Assembly: GCA_025454525.1 (NCBI GenBank)
Contig: JALOOG010000011.1
Location: 1-62,193 of the forward strand
DNA from: Anaerolineae bacterium
GTDB taxonomy: Bacteria; Chloroflexota; Anaerolineae; Aggregatilineales; Phototrophicaceae
Direction: 5' to 3'
DNA length: 62,193 bases
Shown: in pieces, positions 1-9,877 of the stretch
Numbering within the stretch: position 1 is the first letter of the stretch
How the letters are laid out: every line of letters begins with the position of its first letter
The notes under the pieces: model-generated
The model's database searches: none
Told to the model about the DNA's origin: nothing
What the model saw: only the letters and a program-made list of their open reading frames with translations
Made by a program: the position numbers and the translations under genes

Positions 1-888
1 TATCCCGTGATATACTCCGTACTCTGTAAATCTCTGATTGAAAACACGACGGAAAGTAATGGGTCTACCCCGATCACCAATGATGCTGATGTCATCCACG
101 CCATAGGTGTAATTACCATCTTGGGTGTTGATCGGATTTCCCACATAGGTTTGACCCTGTTGTTGGGTATCTGAGTGTGTACAGGGGTTACAGTGGTTTT
201 CACCTGAGATAGCACCTTCACCTTCTGCTTCACCTTCAAGAGATATTTCGTAAACATAGATATCGCGATCATCTGCCAATGGAAAATCCGAGGAATTCGG
301 ATCACTTGTTATAATACGAACTGTATTAACAGGAGCAGTAAAATTTACAGTCACTTCATTGGGAGTGGCTGATGAAAAATTTATGTATTCTTCGTTCGGT
401 ACATTTGTATCACAATTTAAAGTCCCGCTGGAAAAGGCAACATGTACTTTTGTTAGTGATGGTATTTCAAGCCCATTAACACGAACCTTAACTGAGCCAT
501 TAGGCGTAGGGGGTGGATAAACAGTTGTTGGAAAACGTACAACTAAACAAGGATCTTCTTGTTCACCAATATCAAAAATTGCCCCATCATTATTCGTAAT
601 AGGATCATCATCTTCTCCTAAAGCACGATTTGGATATCCTACATTTCTAAATCCAGATAGGCTTGATGCATAAACAGTCCGTAGTTGAAGTGTACGGGGC
701 GCTGGTGCTGGAAATATGCCCGTTTGCGTATTTACGTTTTCAGTGGGGTTCACTCCGGGATTAAGATGATTGATTGAGATTTGATCGGGTGGTGTGTAAA
801 CGATCGGTTGTATTGGCGCAAGCCCATAAGTGGGTGAAGAACGTTGAATTTGTAGGATTGGGATTAGAAGTTCACCCAAAATGATCAA
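1..888 (-). CDS. Rhs/YD-repeat-type surface protein, N-terminal part (cut by window edge)
   Basis: The minus-strand frame is open from the window edge up to position 960 (stop TGA at 961-963). It encodes a hydrophobic N-terminal stretch (about 878-906) that looks like a signal or membrane anchor, then an extracellular-type Asn/Thr/Pro-rich region. Near the left edge it reads GNPINTQDGNYTYGVDDISI followed by GDRGRPITFRRVFN. That pattern matches the conserved entry block (DUF6531-like) of RHS/YD-repeat proteins, where a 'NPVNxATGNFxxxxTDLSLPGRGLPLxFxRxYNS' motif precedes the YD repeats. The repeats themselves would lie outside the window. No ATG or GTG starts the frame upstream of the hydrophobic segment. 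The TTG at 886-888 is the only usual start-type codon there and has no clear ribosome site, so the start is unresolved and the 5' end could be damaged. Confidence 0.7.
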   Translation of the reverse strand, partial: MIILGELLIPILQIQRSSPTYGLAPIQPIVYTPPDQISINHLNPGVNPTENVNTQTGIFPAPAPRTLQLRTVYASSLSGFRNVGYPNRALGEDDDPITNNDGAIFDIGEQEDPCLVVRFPTTVYPPPTPNGSVKVRVNGLEIPSLTKVHVAFSSGTLNCDTNVPNEEYINFSSATPNEVTVNFTAPVNTVRIITSDPNSSDFPLADDRDIYVYEISLEGEAEGEGAISGENHCNPCTHSDTQQQGQTYVGNPINTQDGNYTYGVDDISIIGDRGRPITFRRVFNQRFTEYGVYHGI

Positions 889-1008
889 AAAAGTAATGAT
901 GATTTGAACACGAGTAGGTTGTTTAGTCCTATTTCCCTCTGTTTTTACATGTAGCGAATTTCAAAAACTTAAAACACTTTCTATCGACTTCTTACAAGCA
1001 AACGCAGA

Positions 1009-1063
1009 CCTTAGATAAAACTTTTACAGTTATCTAAGGTGAGTACTTAGTTCCCCCCTAAGT
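1009..1063. other. Two adjacent intergenic hairpins
   Basis: A perfect 10-bp inverted repeat (CCTTAGATAA 1009-1018 / TTATCTAAGG 1030-1039, 11-nt loop) is followed by a 6-bp one (ACTTAG 1045-1050 / CTAAGT 1058-1063). Neither has a T-run on either strand, so they are not obvious terminators. They lie upstream of the Rhs-type gene and may be operator-like or structural. The rest of 961-1356 is AT-rich and shows no gene I can support. Confidence 0.4.
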
Positions 1064-1356
1064 GTTCGTGTTTACTTGGGTTGTTCACCAACCGTTTACA
1101 TCTATGCTGCCCATAGCTTCCATTATGATGCTTGTTTTTGAGATTTAGTACAAAGTTGATTTGAGTTTTATCTATTCTTCTCTCACAACTCCGTAAACCT
1201 CTTGATATCCCAAAATCAAGAACGCTTAAGATCATAGCAAATGTTTTAGGTAACGCAAGACTTTTAATGTTACAAAACGTTTATGAATTACCATTTAAAC
1301 TTCTAAAGTGATAGTTGGAGAACATTTTGATTTTAGTTAATTTATAATTGAAATAA

Positions 1357-1386
1357 ATCGGGTAGGTCATTTTCAACTTACCCGAT
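1357..1386 (-). terminator. Terminator after sucD
   Basis: Stem ATCGGGTA (1357-1364) pairs with TACCCGAT (1379-1386) and extends inward by a G-U and two Watson-Crick pairs. On the minus strand it lies 13 nt after the sucD stop and is followed by TTTATTTCAATT. It fits a Rho-independent terminator closing the sucCD operon. Confidence 0.75.
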
Positions 1387-1399
1387 CAGAGGCATTTAA

Positions 1400-2260
1400 T
1401 TACTTCAACAATCCGGGAATTTCTTCGGGGTTATCCGCCACACGCACGCCAGCCGCCCGTAACGCATTCATTTTATCCTCGGCCGATCCTTCGCCACCTT
1501 CTACGATTGCGCCGGCATGACCCATACGTGTTCCCGGAGGTGCGCTCCGCCCCGCGATAAATGAAGCGACAGGTTTGGTCATATGTCGCTTGATCCATTC
1601 AGCCGCGTCAATTTCTGCACGTCCGCCGATCTCCCCGATCAAAACAACTTTTTCGGTTTGCGGATCGTTTTCAAACATCTCTAACACTTCAATGAAATTT
1701 GTGCCGGGGACGGGATCACCACCAATTCCAACACAAGTTGATTGCCCCATGCCCGCTTCAGTCAAGGCGTTGATCACTTCATAGGTAAGCGTGCCGCTTT
1801 TTGACACGATACCTACATTTCCCGGAGTCGCCACATAACCGGGGATAATGCCGATCTTTGCCTGTCCCGGTGTGAGTAAGCCCGGGCAATTCGGCCCAAT
1901 CAACCGAATCTCCGGCTTTTGCTTGAGGTATTCCTTGATTTTCATCATGTCCATCACAGGAACAGGATCGGTAATACAAACGATCAACGGCACATTGGCA
2001 TCGATCGCTTCATACATCGCATCAGTTGCACCCACTCCCGGCACGTAGATGATGCTACAATTTGCACCAGTCGCCTCAACGGCTAATGACACAGTATCGA
2101 ATACTGGAACACCTTCTACCCATTCACCACCTTTACCAGCACGTACCCCCCCAACGACTTGTGTTCCGTAATCGACCATCAAACGTGTTTGAAAGCGCCC
2201 TTCCCTTCCGGTAATCCCTTGCACAATCACTTTGGTGTGCTTATCCGCAAGAATGGTCAT
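1400..2260 (-). CDS. sucD: Succinyl-CoA synthetase (ligase) alpha subunit
   Basis: This is the alpha subunit of succinyl-CoA ligase, a TCA-cycle enzyme that converts succinyl-CoA plus NDP and phosphate to succinate, CoA and NTP with substrate-level phosphorylation. The 286-residue length is normal. The CoA-binding Rossmann fold carries VQGITGREG (about 13-21), and the phosphohistidine loop GHAGA places the catalytic His at about 248, as in characterised enzymes. The gene starts 3 bp after the sucC stop, so the two are co-transcribed, and a terminator follows at 1357-1386. Assignment is secure. Confidence 0.97.
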   Translation of the reverse strand: MTILADKHTKVIVQGITGREGRFQTRLMVDYGTQVVGGVRAGKGGEWVEGVPVFDTVSLAVEATGANCSIIYVPGVGATDAMYEAIDANVPLIVCITDPVPVMDMMKIKEYLKQKPEIRLIGPNCPGLLTPGQAKIGIIPGYVATPGNVGIVSKSGTLTYEVINALTEAGMGQSTCVGIGGDPVPGTNFIEVLEMFENDPQTEKVVLIGEIGGRAEIDAAEWIKRHMTKPVASFIAGRSAPPGTRMGHAGAIVEGGEGSAEDKMNALRAAGVRVADNPEEIPGLLK

Positions 2261-2263
2261 AAC

Positions 2264-3421
2264 TTACATCGCTCCTTTTGCCGCTTGTACCGCTTTTTGC
2301 GCGGCTTCCGTTAATGTAGATGCCGTGATTACGTTGGGCAGTTGCGCCGTTTCGATAATTTCGCGTCCTTCTTTGGCGTTTGTCCCTACGAGACGGATGA
2401 TCAATGGGACGTTAGGCTTCACTTCTTCATAGGCTTGTAAGAGACCGCGTGCTACTTCATCGCCGCGGGTAATCCCGCCAAAAATGTTGAACAACACCGC
2501 TTTGACATTTGGATCTGATAAGATGATGCGTAATGCGGCCGCAACTCGATCCGCTTTCGCTCCCCCCCCAATATCGAGGAAGTTAGCTGGTCCAACCTCA
2601 TCACCACCGTAGAGTTTGGTCATGTCCATCGTGGTCATCGCTAAACCGGCCCCATTGACCATACAACCGATCTGTCCGTTTAGCTTGACGTAACTGATTC
2701 CAGCTTCGCGTGCTTGCGTCTCCGATTCATCTTCAGCTGTGAGATCGCGTAAGTCTGCTAGATCAGTGTGACGTTGAAGCGCGTTATCATCAAGTCCCAT
2801 TTTGCCGTCTAACGCGATCAACTTGTTTTCACCTGTAATGACCAAGGGGTTGATCTCGGCGAGTACCGCGTCATTTTGGAGAAACACTTGCCACAATTTT
2901 AAGGCAATATCACCGAACTCTTGCCAATATTCGCGAGGGATGTTGGCACGGCTGGCGACATTCATCACCTGATAGGGGTGAAGACCCATGATCGGGTGGA
3001 TCGGTTCTTTGATCACCAATTCAGGATGCGTTTTAGCGACTTCTTCAATCTCTACCCCACCCTCATAAGAGCAGATCAAGACGGGTTTACCACTGCTACG
3101 ATCGTTGGTAATCCCCAGGTAAACCTCTTTGGTAATACTTGCACCCGGATCCACCAACACGTTATGCACGGTTAAATCCTTGATCTTCATGCCCAAGATT
3201 TTCCCCGCTGCTTCACGCGCTTCTTCTGGGCTTTTGGCCACTTTCACGCCGCCCGCTTTACCACGTCCCCCGGCCAACACTTGGGCCTTAACAACCACCA
3301 CGCCGCCCAATTCCTTGGCGATCTCGTAGGCTTGATCAGATGTCGTAGCGACCTTACCCATCGGCGCAGGAATACCAAAGCGTTGAAAAATCGCCTTGGT
3401 TTGATGTTCATGAAGGTTCAA
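2264..3421 (-). CDS. sucC: Succinyl-CoA synthetase (ligase) beta subunit
   Basis: ATP-grasp beta subunit partnering SucD. It binds nucleotide in the N-terminal half and contributes the [10 protein letters not shown] region and a C-terminal ligase domain ([12 protein letters not shown]). I choose the TTG at 3419-3421. It has GGAGG at 3430-3434 with 8-nt spacing and begins with LNLHEHQ, matching the family's conserved MNLHEYQ start, and it gives 385 residues against about 388 in E. coli. An ATG at 3440-3442 in the same frame has no ribosome site. A TATACT box at 3466-3471 could be the -10 of a promoter for the sucCD pair. Confidence 0.96.
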   Translation of the reverse strand: MNLHEHQTKAIFQRFGIPAPMGKVATTSDQAYEIAKELGGVVVVKAQVLAGGRGKAGGVKVAKSPEEAREAAGKILGMKIKDLTVHNVLVDPGASITKEVYLGITNDRSSGKPVLICSYEGGVEIEEVAKTHPELVIKEPIHPIMGLHPYQVMNVASRANIPREYWQEFGDIALKLWQVFLQNDAVLAEINPLVITGENKLIALDGKMGLDDNALQRHTDLADLRDLTAEDESETQAREAGISYVKLNGQIGCMVNGAGLAMTTMDMTKLYGGDEVGPANFLDIGGGAKADRVAAALRIILSDPNVKAVLFNIFGGITRGDEVARGLLQAYEEVKPNVPLIIRLVGTNAKEGREIIETAQLPNVITASTLTEAAQKAVQAAKGAM

Positions 3422-3499
3422 AGTATATTCCTCCCCATTCACACAAAGAATAAAATTTGCCCCGTAGTATAACCAATCAAACTGTGATTCGATATGGCT

Positions 3500-3793
3500 T
3501 TAAAGAATTTCTATCGTTTGACGGGTGACTAACGCTTCGGGGTAATGCGCTTCTAACCATTTGAGCGCATTTTGTAAGATCTCGTTGGTCAATCGCGATG
3601 AATTGCTCACCGTGGAAAAAGCGATCACCGCAGATTGTAAACTATCGTTTTTATCGATTTCCGCAGCGGAAACATTAAACTGATTGTGTAACTTGGTGAG
3701 CATTGATTTTAAAATGCTACGTTTGTCTTTCAGCGAGTGGGACTCTGGTAGGTATAACTCAACGGTGCAAAGGCCTAAAATAGGGTTGGACAT
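3500..3793 (-). CDS. DUF503 (YlxP-like) family protein
   Basis: A 97-residue protein whose N-terminal half (LGLCTVELYLPESHSLKDKR, then a K-rich helix and FNVSAAEID) matches the DUF503/YlxP family. In Firmicutes this family often sits near rbfA and infB and is poorly characterised. The full family length is present. Here it lies alone between sucC and the divergent LysM gene, so the location gives no functional hint. Molecular function is unknown. Confidence 0.85.
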   Translation of the reverse strand: MSNPILGLCTVELYLPESHSLKDKRSILKSMLTKLHNQFNVSAAEIDKNDSLQSAVIAFSTVSNSSRLTNEILQNALKWLEAHYPEALVTRQTIEIL

Positions 3794-3827
3794 AGTGGTT
3801 TATGCGCGATTCATAGCGCGGTTTAAT

Positions 3828-3855
3828 TTGTATGTTTGAACGGGGCTAGTATACT
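3828..3855 (+). promoter_or_regulatory. Possible sigma70 promoter for the LysM gene
   Basis: TTGTAT (3828-3833), 16-bp spacer, TATACT (3850-3855). The predicted transcript start near 3862 lies just after the ATG at 3861, which supports the in-frame ATG at 3900 as the true start. The -35 match is weak (3 of 6). Confidence 0.4.
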
Positions 3856-3899
3856 AGAGGATGTTTAGTTTGTCATTCTACCAATCGCAAGGGGCGGTT

Positions 3900-5777
3900 A
3901 TGAGCAGAACTCCCTTAATCTTTATCTTGTTGGCCATTTTGATCATGTCAGTGGCCGCACAAAATCCCGCACCGGAAAGCACCGCCGATCCCGCCCCAAC
4001 CGCTGGGACATTGGTCAATCCGGGCTTTGAAGCACCCTTTCTCACTCAAGCGGACTTAGGTGATATTGCCCAAGGTTGGAGCGCGTGGCGTTTAATCGAA
4101 AATGCTGATAGCTCACAACCTTTTTATCAAGCAGCGGGTCAAAGTGTCACCCCTGCACGAGTCGCTACTGAGAATGAAAGTCAAAAGATTTTTTTCTTCC
4201 TTGGCAGTGGCACGGGTGGGCTATCGCAAACGGTGAGCGGACTCACAGGCAACACCGCTACTTTTAGCATACAAGCGTATGTCTGGTCATCTAGTGATGA
4301 GTCTAACCCTGATCTAAGTGCCGATCCCGGAATTGTGACGATTGAAGTCGGGATCGATCCAACAGGAGATAGTTCCCCCACTGCATCCACGATCGTCTGG
4401 TCTGATCCGGTGGAACAATACGACGCATTTAATACCTACACAGTTAGCACTCCGCTCTCTGGCGATACACTAACCGTCTATGTGCGCGTGAGTGTGGCCG
4501 AAGCACGGTTGTATACCGATGTGTTTATTGATGATGCGACATTGATCATCGGTGATGAAACCGCGCCGATCGCCACGGAAGAAGCCACTGAAGCGGTTGA
4601 AACCACTGAAGTACCTACGGAAGAGGTCACTGAAGAAGCGACATTAGAAGTCACAGTGACATCTGAGTCGGCGAATTTGGTTGAGACTCCGACGCTTGAA
4701 CCCGTGCCAACCGAAACCTTGATCGAATTGCCTACGGTTGAGATGACTCCAACCCCCGATCCGATTGTGCAGCAAGAAACTGAACTGGCCGCTACAAATG
4801 TCGCAGTTTCGACTGAATTGGTTTTGACTGCTACGGGTCAAGCGATCATCACGGAAACGGCACAGGCTGAACAAGGTGCGTTATTTGCTGGCACTAGCAC
4901 CGCAATCGCTGAGACACAAATCGGCTTTGAACAACAAGCGACTGAGTTGATCCAGACTGTGACTCAAAGCGCGTTAGAAGCCGAGTCAACTCGTTTGGCT
5001 GCGGAACAATTGGCCACGGCCGCTTTACAACCAACACAAACCCTCGTGATTGTTGAACCGACTTTTACCCCTGTGGTGATTGAACCGACCGCAACCGATT
5101 TCTTACCGACACCCGTCCCAACCAATACGGAAGTTCTCGCTACTCCAACCGACATTTCCGGCACACCAATCCCATTAAGTGAGGAATTTCCCGGTCGCTT
5201 ACTCCATACAGTGACCTATGGAGATACTGTGGCCGATATCGCGGTGCTGTATAACAGCACGGTAGAAGCGATCATTTCAGCGAACGGTTTAGGCGAAGAC
5301 GCGCTGATTTTTGTTGGTCAAGGCCTGATCATCCCAGTGCGGATTCCCCCACCCGCTACTTCGACTCCAACGCACACGCCACAAGTGATTGTGGTGACAG
5401 CAACACCGGATCAATCGGGAGTGGATGCCTCTGGGTTCTATGTGGTGCAACCGGGGGATAATCTCTCCACGATTGCGCGTCGCTTTAATACCACTATGAC
5501 CACCCTCGCACAACTCAATGGGATCGTCAACTACAATCGGATCTTGGTGGGACAACGGTTACAATTGCCCACAGGGACATCTGCGCCGAATCCAGCAGCT
5601 ACCCCTGTCCCAACGGCTACCGCGCAACCAACCGTCAACTATACCGTTCAACTCGGTGACTCACTCTATACGATCGCCTTGCGTTATAATGTCACCATTC
5701 AACGCTTGGTTGAAGTGAATCGGATCGAAAACCCGAATCGGATCTTTGTCGGGCAAGTCTTGGTCATCCCACAATGA
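3900..5777 (+). CDS. Exported protein with three C-terminal LysM domains
   Basis: Predicted secreted or envelope protein of 625 residues that probably binds peptidoglycan or related glycans. In order: a signal peptide (hydrophobic run ending near VAAQ), a beta-rich N-terminal domain resembling carbohydrate-binding or 'Pro-Gly-Phe' ectodomains (about 35-215), a long Glu/Thr/Pro-rich linker, an Ala/Thr/Gln-rich segment, and three LysM repeats starting at HTVTYGDTVADIA, YVVQPGDNLSTIA and YTVQLGDSLYTIA. Each repeat ends in the usual GQxLxIP. The start at 3900 is chosen because AAGGGGCGG precedes it and the likely promoter excludes the ATG at 3861. Its stop overlaps the next gene by 4 bp, so the two are probably translationally coupled. 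Confidence 0.85.
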   Translation: MSRTPLIFILLAILIMSVAAQNPAPESTADPAPTAGTLVNPGFEAPFLTQADLGDIAQGWSAWRLIENADSSQPFYQAAGQSVTPARVATENESQKIFFFLGSGTGGLSQTVSGLTGNTATFSIQAYVWSSSDESNPDLSADPGIVTIEVGIDPTGDSSPTASTIVWSDPVEQYDAFNTYTVSTPLSGDTLTVYVRVSVAEARLYTDVFIDDATLIIGDETAPIATEEATEAVETTEVPTEEVTEEATLEVTVTSESANLVETPTLEPVPTETLIELPTVEMTPTPDPIVQQETELAATNVAVSTELVLTATGQAIITETAQAEQGALFAGTSTAIAETQIGFEQQATELIQTVTQSALEAESTRLAAEQLATAALQPTQTLVIVEPTFTPVVIEPTATDFLPTPVPTNTEVLATPTDISGTPIPLSEEFPGRLLHTVTYGDTVADIAVLYNSTVEAIISANGLGEDALIFVGQGLIIPVRIPPPATSTPTHTPQVIVVTATPDQSGVDASGFYVVQPGDNLSTIARRFNTTMTTLAQLNGIVNYNRILVGQRLQLPTGTSAPNPAATPVPTATAQPTVNYTVQLGDSLYTIALRYNVTIQRLVEVNRIENPNRIFVGQVLVIPQ

Positions 5778-6154
5778 GCGAGTGGCGAAAGTTAGTCAAT
5801 GCCAAAACGGGCGCGGTGATTTTACCGCGCCTCCGTTTGTGTATCAGTTGGTGGTGTCATTTTAAGGGGCTTCAGTTTTCCAGTCAGATTGCGCCGGATC
5901 AAGGTCTGCTGTTTGTCACCCGCTCAGAAGGACGGGTTCATACCGCAATCCATATGTTTTTTGTGTTTTATCCGATCGCGGTGTTCTGGTTAGATCGCCA
6001 TTGTCAAGTGGTGGATAAAAAACTCGCAAAACCGTGGCGACCATCGTATGCCCCTAGCAAACCCGCTCAGTATTACCTTGAAACACACGTCGATCTGCTT
6101 GATCATATTCAAGTGGGCGATCTGCTCAATTTTGAACAAGATATGACTTCATAA
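5774..6154 (+). CDS. DUF192 family protein
   Basis: A 126-residue protein with the DUF192 pattern: LVNAKTGAVILPRLRLC, a 'W..FKGL.F' segment, GLLFVTRSEGRVHTAIHMFF with the conserved His, 'PIAVFWLDRHCQVV', and a C-terminal LETHVDLLDHIQVGDLL. DUF192 proteins are small, often exported beta-barrel domains of unknown function. This copy has no signal peptide. It starts inside the last codons of the LysM gene (ATGA overlap), so it is the second gene of that operon. A strong hairpin follows. Confidence 0.85.
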   Translation: MSEWRKLVNAKTGAVILPRLRLCISWWCHFKGLQFSSQIAPDQGLLFVTRSEGRVHTAIHMFFVFYPIAVFWLDRHCQVVDKKLAKPWRPSYAPSKPAQYYLETHVDLLDHIQVGDLLNFEQDMTS

Positions 6155-6156
6155 CA

Positions 6157-6182
6157 ATAATCCCCTCGTTTGAGGGGATTAT
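6157..6182. terminator. Bidirectional terminator between DUF192 gene and clpX
   Basis: A perfect 11-bp stem (ATAATCCCCTC 6157-6167 / GAGGGGATTAT 6172-6182) with a GTTT loop lies between convergent genes. AT-rich ends on both arms let it serve both strands. Confidence 0.75.
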
Positions 6183-6205
6183 ACTGCTGTGTGTTTCAGA
6201 GCGAA

Positions 6206-7495
6206 CTACGCTGCGGGGCTAATTGACCCGTCTGATGACCATGCTAACTCAAGATTATTCGCATCGTAGATGCTTGGACGCGATTCACCTAAAATTGTCC
6301 GGTCATTGATCAACACGCGGCGGATGTCGCTCCGCCCAGGGATCTCGAACATCACATCCAACAAACGGCTTTCGATGATCGAACGCAACCCTCTCGCACC
6401 CGTTTCTCGTTTAAGGGTGAGGTCGGCCGCCGCTTCTAACGCCTCATCGGTAAATTCCAATTTGACATTATCCAACGCTAACAAATGTTGATATTGCTTG
6501 GTAAGCGCGTTTTTCGGTTCTTTGAGGATCTTGATCAACGCATCACGATCTAATGGGTCAACCGTCACCAAGACCGGTAAACGTCCAACCAATTCCGGAA
6601 TGATTCCGTGAACCATGAGATCTTCTGGATTGGCTTGGCGTAAAAGTTCAGTGCGGCTTAGCTCACGGGCGGTCTGTTGCCCAAAGCCTAAGACCCCTTT
6701 CGCGCCGATGCGCTTGGCGATACCTTTTTCAATCCCTTCAAATGTCCCCCCGCAGATAAACAAGATATTGCGGGTGTTGATCTGCAAAAACTCTTGATGC
6801 GGGTGTTTACGTCCGCCTTGGGGTGGCACATTGGCGGTAGTGCCTTCGACAATCTTGAGTAATGCCTGTTGCACCCCTTCCCCCGAAACATCGCGGGTAA
6901 TGGAAGGGTTGTCATTTGATTTACGGGCGATCTTATCGATCTCATCAATGTAGATGATGCCTTGTTCGGCACGGCCGATATCGCCGTCGGCCGCTTGAAT
7001 CAAGCGTAACAAGATGTTTTCGACATCTTCGCCGACATAGCCGGCCTCGGTGAGTGCGGTCGCATCAGCAATACAGAATGGTACATTCAAGATGCGTGCC
7101 AAGGTTTGGGCCAGCAGCGTTTTACCGCTGCCAGTGGGGCCCAACATCAAAATATTACTTTTGTCCAGTTCAACCCCGTCTCCAGACTGCCCTGAACGGA
7201 TGCGCTTGTAGTGGTTATAAACCGCCACACTCAACACTCGTTTGGCATGGACTTGACCGACCACGTATTCATCCAACCGTGACATAATTTCGCGAGGTGA
7301 CAACAATTCCTTGAGGTCAATCTCTGCATTTTCCCGGGAGGTACTGATCAGATCTTCATCCATGAGCAGACTGTGGCAAAGTTCTACACAGTAATTACAA
7401 ATGTACACATCGTTCGGCCCGGCGATCAAACGTTCCACATCATCGGGCCCGCGATCACAGAAAGAACAGCGTTGGATATTGGGTCTATAGCTCAT
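6206..7495 (-). CDS. clpX: ATP-dependent Clp protease ATP-binding subunit ClpX
   Basis: AAA+ unfoldase that delivers substrates to ClpP. The N-terminal zinc-binding domain has Cys10, Cys13, Cys33 and Cys36. The AAA+ core has Walker A GPTGSGKT (about 119-126), the pore loop GYVGEDV, Walker [14 protein letters not shown], the RKH motif ([10 protein letters not shown]) and the sensor-2 TGARGLRSI. The 429-residue length is standard. It follows clpP by 5 bp in the order tig-clpP-clpX seen in many bacteria, so protease and unfoldase are made together. All key residues are present. Confidence 0.98.
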   Translation of the reverse strand: MSYRPNIQRCSFCDRGPDDVERLIAGPNDVYICNYCVELCHSLLMDEDLISTSRENAEIDLKELLSPREIMSRLDEYVVGQVHAKRVLSVAVYNHYKRIRSGQSGDGVELDKSNILMLGPTGSGKTLLAQTLARILNVPFCIADATALTEAGYVGEDVENILLRLIQAADGDIGRAEQGIIYIDEIDKIARKSNDNPSITRDVSGEGVQQALLKIVEGTTANVPPQGGRKHPHQEFLQINTRNILFICGGTFEGIEKGIAKRIGAKGVLGFGQQTARELSRTELLRQANPEDLMVHGIIPELVGRLPVLVTVDPLDRDALIKILKEPKNALTKQYQHLLALDNVKLEFTDEALEAAADLTLKRETGARGLRSIIESRLLDVMFEIPGRSDIRRVLINDRTILGESRPSIYDANNLELAWSSDGSISPAA

Positions 7496-7500
7496 CGTGT

Positions 7501-8109
7501 TTACTTTTTGCTACCATTTTCGGAAATTTCTAGCACCGAGTCGATCAAACCGTATTCGACCGCCTGTTGAGCGCTAAAATAAATATCGCGATCGGTGTCA
7601 CGTTCAATTGTTTCCTTGCTCTTGTTGGTGTGCTTGACAAAGATCTCGTTCAAACGGTCTTTCAAGCGCATGATCTCATTGGCTTGAATCACGATGTCTG
7701 AGGCCTGCCCTTGCGCGCCGCCCAAGGGTTGGTGCATGTGGATCGTGGCATTGGGTAACGCCATGCGTAAACCCTTTGTCCCAGCGGTCAATAACACCGT
7801 GCCGAAACTCGCCGTCCAACCTACCGCTGTGGTACTGACGGGCGGATGAATCGCCTGCATCGTATCATAGATGGCCATACCCGCATAAACCACACCACCA
7901 GGGGAATTGATGTACATTTGGATACGACGTTCAGGGTCTTCACGATCCAAAAACAACAATTGCGCGACGATCAAATTTGCGACTTGATCTTGGATCGGCA
8001 TTCCGACGAATACGATCCGTTCTTTCAGCAGAAGTGAATAGATGTCATAGGCGCGTTCACCACGGCTGCCTTGTTCAATCACCATTGGAATCACGTTATA
8101 AATGCTCAT
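7501..8109 (-). CDS. clpP: ATP-dependent Clp protease proteolytic subunit ClpP
   Basis: Serine peptidase that forms the tetradecameric chamber of ClpXP. The catalytic triad is visible: Ser101 in TASFGTVLL, His126 in MHQPLGG and Asp175 in [10 protein letters not shown]. The oxyanion GG of NSPGGVV and the 202-residue length are typical. The N-terminal axial-loop region is short, with no obvious long propeptide. It sits between tig (89 bp upstream) and clpX (5 bp downstream) and is probably in the same transcript. Confidence 0.98.
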   Translation of the reverse strand: MSIYNVIPMVIEQGSRGERAYDIYSLLLKERIVFVGMPIQDQVANLIVAQLLFLDREDPERRIQMYINSPGGVVYAGMAIYDTMQAIHPPVSTTAVGWTASFGTVLLTAGTKGLRMALPNATIHMHQPLGGAQGQASDIVIQANEIMRLKDRLNEIFVKHTNKSKETIERDTDRDIYFSAQQAVEYGLIDSVLEISENGSKK

Positions 8110-8198
8110 ACCTTTTATTCATTAGCGCAAACGAATTGCGCTTAACTCCTTTCCTTAGTGTAAACCTAAATCAACAGAGAGATCTATAGGCTAATCCC

Positions 8199-9773
8199 TT
8201 ACGATTCTGAGGGATTAGTTTCGGTTTGGCTATCGTCAGTCTGGGTAGGCAACGGTAATTCAGGCGCTTCCCCCTTGCCGATCGCCACTAAACGTTCAAA
8301 TGCTTTGTCTTGTAGCAAGCGATTCAAGGTGTTGTTTTGAATATTGGCGTTATTGAACATTCCGCGAATGCCTTCTACAGGGATGTTAAACTGTTTCGCC
8401 AAGCGCGCTAAGTGTGCTTCAAAATCGGCTTGCTCAACCCGCACCTGTTCTACATTGATCAATTCACCTAAGACGAGTGACCGCTTGAGCATACGGATGG
8501 CTGATTCGCGATAATCCATAGCGATGTCATCGCGGGTTTTATTTAAGAGACGTTGATACATCTCCAATGAAAGCCCTTGTTGGCGCAATTGCTGATCAAG
8601 GGTCTTGAGCATATCATCAATTTGATCCTGCACCATTTCTTCAGGATAGGCAATCGTCGCCAGATTCACAATGTCGCTAAGGACTTGATCGCTATAACTC
8701 TGATTGACATTTTCGAGGGCTTCTTCTTCTAATTCCTTACGGATGCGCGCACGTAAGTCATCCAAAGTAAACGACGGGGTTGTTTCGTTCACTTCGGCGA
8801 TCACTTCAGCTTCGGCATTAGGGGCGGCCTCAAGGGACGTTTCACCTTCAACCACGGCTGCTTCGGTCGCTTCGGGTTCATCGCTAAGCGAGTCTGGTTC
8901 GTTGAATTTTGCTGCAAACGCATCGTTTAATTCCGGTAATGTGAGGTTTTCGACCTTCTTAACCTTCACGTTAAATTCAACGGTTTTTCCCGCGACTTCG
9001 GCGTTAATTTCTTGTTCTTCGCCGGCTTGCGGATAGGTGATCGTAAATTGACGCAACTCACCCACTGTTACCCCGATCATGTGGTCGGTGAACCCTGGCC
9101 CCATTGGCTCAAGTTTCCCTTGTTTGAGTGTCACCGGAAGATCATGTTGATGAATATAGTGTTCACGGTCATCCTCATGATGATCGCCGTATTCATCTGT
9201 TTCATCGTGTTCGTCGTTATCTTCATCCGCTTCATCGTCATGATCATCATCTTCACTGACAAAGAAGCTGTGAACATCAATCAGCAAGCGATCACCGAGT
9301 TGAGCAGGTTGATCGGTTTCGGTTGCTTCTGCGGCTTGTTCTTGAAGTGCGTGAAGTGAACGTTCCACATCATCAGCGGTAATTTCCGGTAAGTTATAGT
9401 CTACGCGCACACTTCGGTAATCACCTAAGTCAACGGTGGGTTGGAGAGGTACGGTGTAAACAAAGGTAAGTGTAGGCTCAGTTTTCATATCTTGCAAAGC
9501 GCCGGGGCCATAGGGGTTGATGCCGGATTGATTCAACGCCTCGCGATAGATCTCTTGCCCAAGATCTTCTAACGCATCTTGTAAGATATTTTGTTCACCC
9601 ACATAACGCACGATCATTTGGTAGGGCGCTTTGCCCTTGCGAAAACCGGGGATATTGACTTGTTTAGCGACCTTACGCACCACCTCTTGTTTGGCTTTTT
9701 CGAGGCGTTCCATTTCTACTTCAACCGTGAGGCGAGCTGTATGATTTTCAATGTGTTCTGTTTGGAGGTTCAA
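8199..9773 (-). CDS. tig: Trigger factor with a His/Asp/Glu-rich insertion
   Basis: Ribosome-associated chaperone and peptidyl-prolyl isomerase. The N-terminal domain has the ribosome-docking signature GFRKGKAP (43-50), followed by an FKBP-type PPIase domain and the C-terminal helical chaperone arms. At 524 residues it is about 90 longer than typical (about 430). The excess lies mainly in two low-complexity inserts. One (about 174-211) falls inside the PPIase domain and has 22 acidic residues and 7 His. The other (about 285-335) is Glu/Ala-rich. The start is TTG with AAGGA 8 nt upstream. It leads the tig-clpP-clpX cluster, with a promoter-like sequence at 9804-9833. Confidence 0.95.
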   Translation of the reverse strand: MNLQTEHIENHTARLTVEVEMERLEKAKQEVVRKVAKQVNIPGFRKGKAPYQMIVRYVGEQNILQDALEDLGQEIYREALNQSGINPYGPGALQDMKTEPTLTFVYTVPLQPTVDLGDYRSVRVDYNLPEITADDVERSLHALQEQAAEATETDQPAQLGDRLLIDVHSFFVSEDDDHDDEADEDNDEHDETDEYGDHHEDDREHYIHQHDLPVTLKQGKLEPMGPGFTDHMIGVTVGELRQFTITYPQAGEEQEINAEVAGKTVEFNVKVKKVENLTLPELNDAFAAKFNEPDSLSDEPEATEAAVVEGETSLEAAPNAEAEVIAEVNETTPSFTLDDLRARIRKELEEEALENVNQSYSDQVLSDIVNLATIAYPEEMVQDQIDDMLKTLDQQLRQQGLSLEMYQRLLNKTRDDIAMDYRESAIRMLKRSLVLGELINVEQVRVEQADFEAHLARLAKQFNIPVEGIRGMFNNANIQNNTLNRLLQDKAFERLVAIGKGEAPELPLPTQTDDSQTETNPSES

Positions 9774-9803
9774 GGGTTTTTATCCTTACGTGCAGTTTGT
9801 TAG

Positions 9804-9833
9804 ATTATAGCATTCGGCCATGCGCCGTGACGA
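9804..9833 (-). promoter_or_regulatory. Possible sigma70 promoter for tig-clpP-clpX
   Basis: On the minus strand TCGTCA (9828-9833), 18-bp spacer, TATAAT (9804-9809), about 30 bp before the tig start. The -10 is a consensus match and the -35 matches 4 of 6. Confidence 0.5.
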
Positions 9834-9877
9834 TAAATCTTTCATCAGAAAAGGGGTCGCTTCGCCGAATATATACA

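Noticed and set aside
1047-1235. 62-residue minus-strand ORF in the sucD-Rhs gap
   Set aside because: AT-rich region, Lys/Asn-rich composition, no ribosome site or family; probably random.
9012-9359. 115-residue plus-strand ORF rich in Ile/Val/Met
   Set aside because: Antisense shadow of the acidic/His-rich insert in tig.
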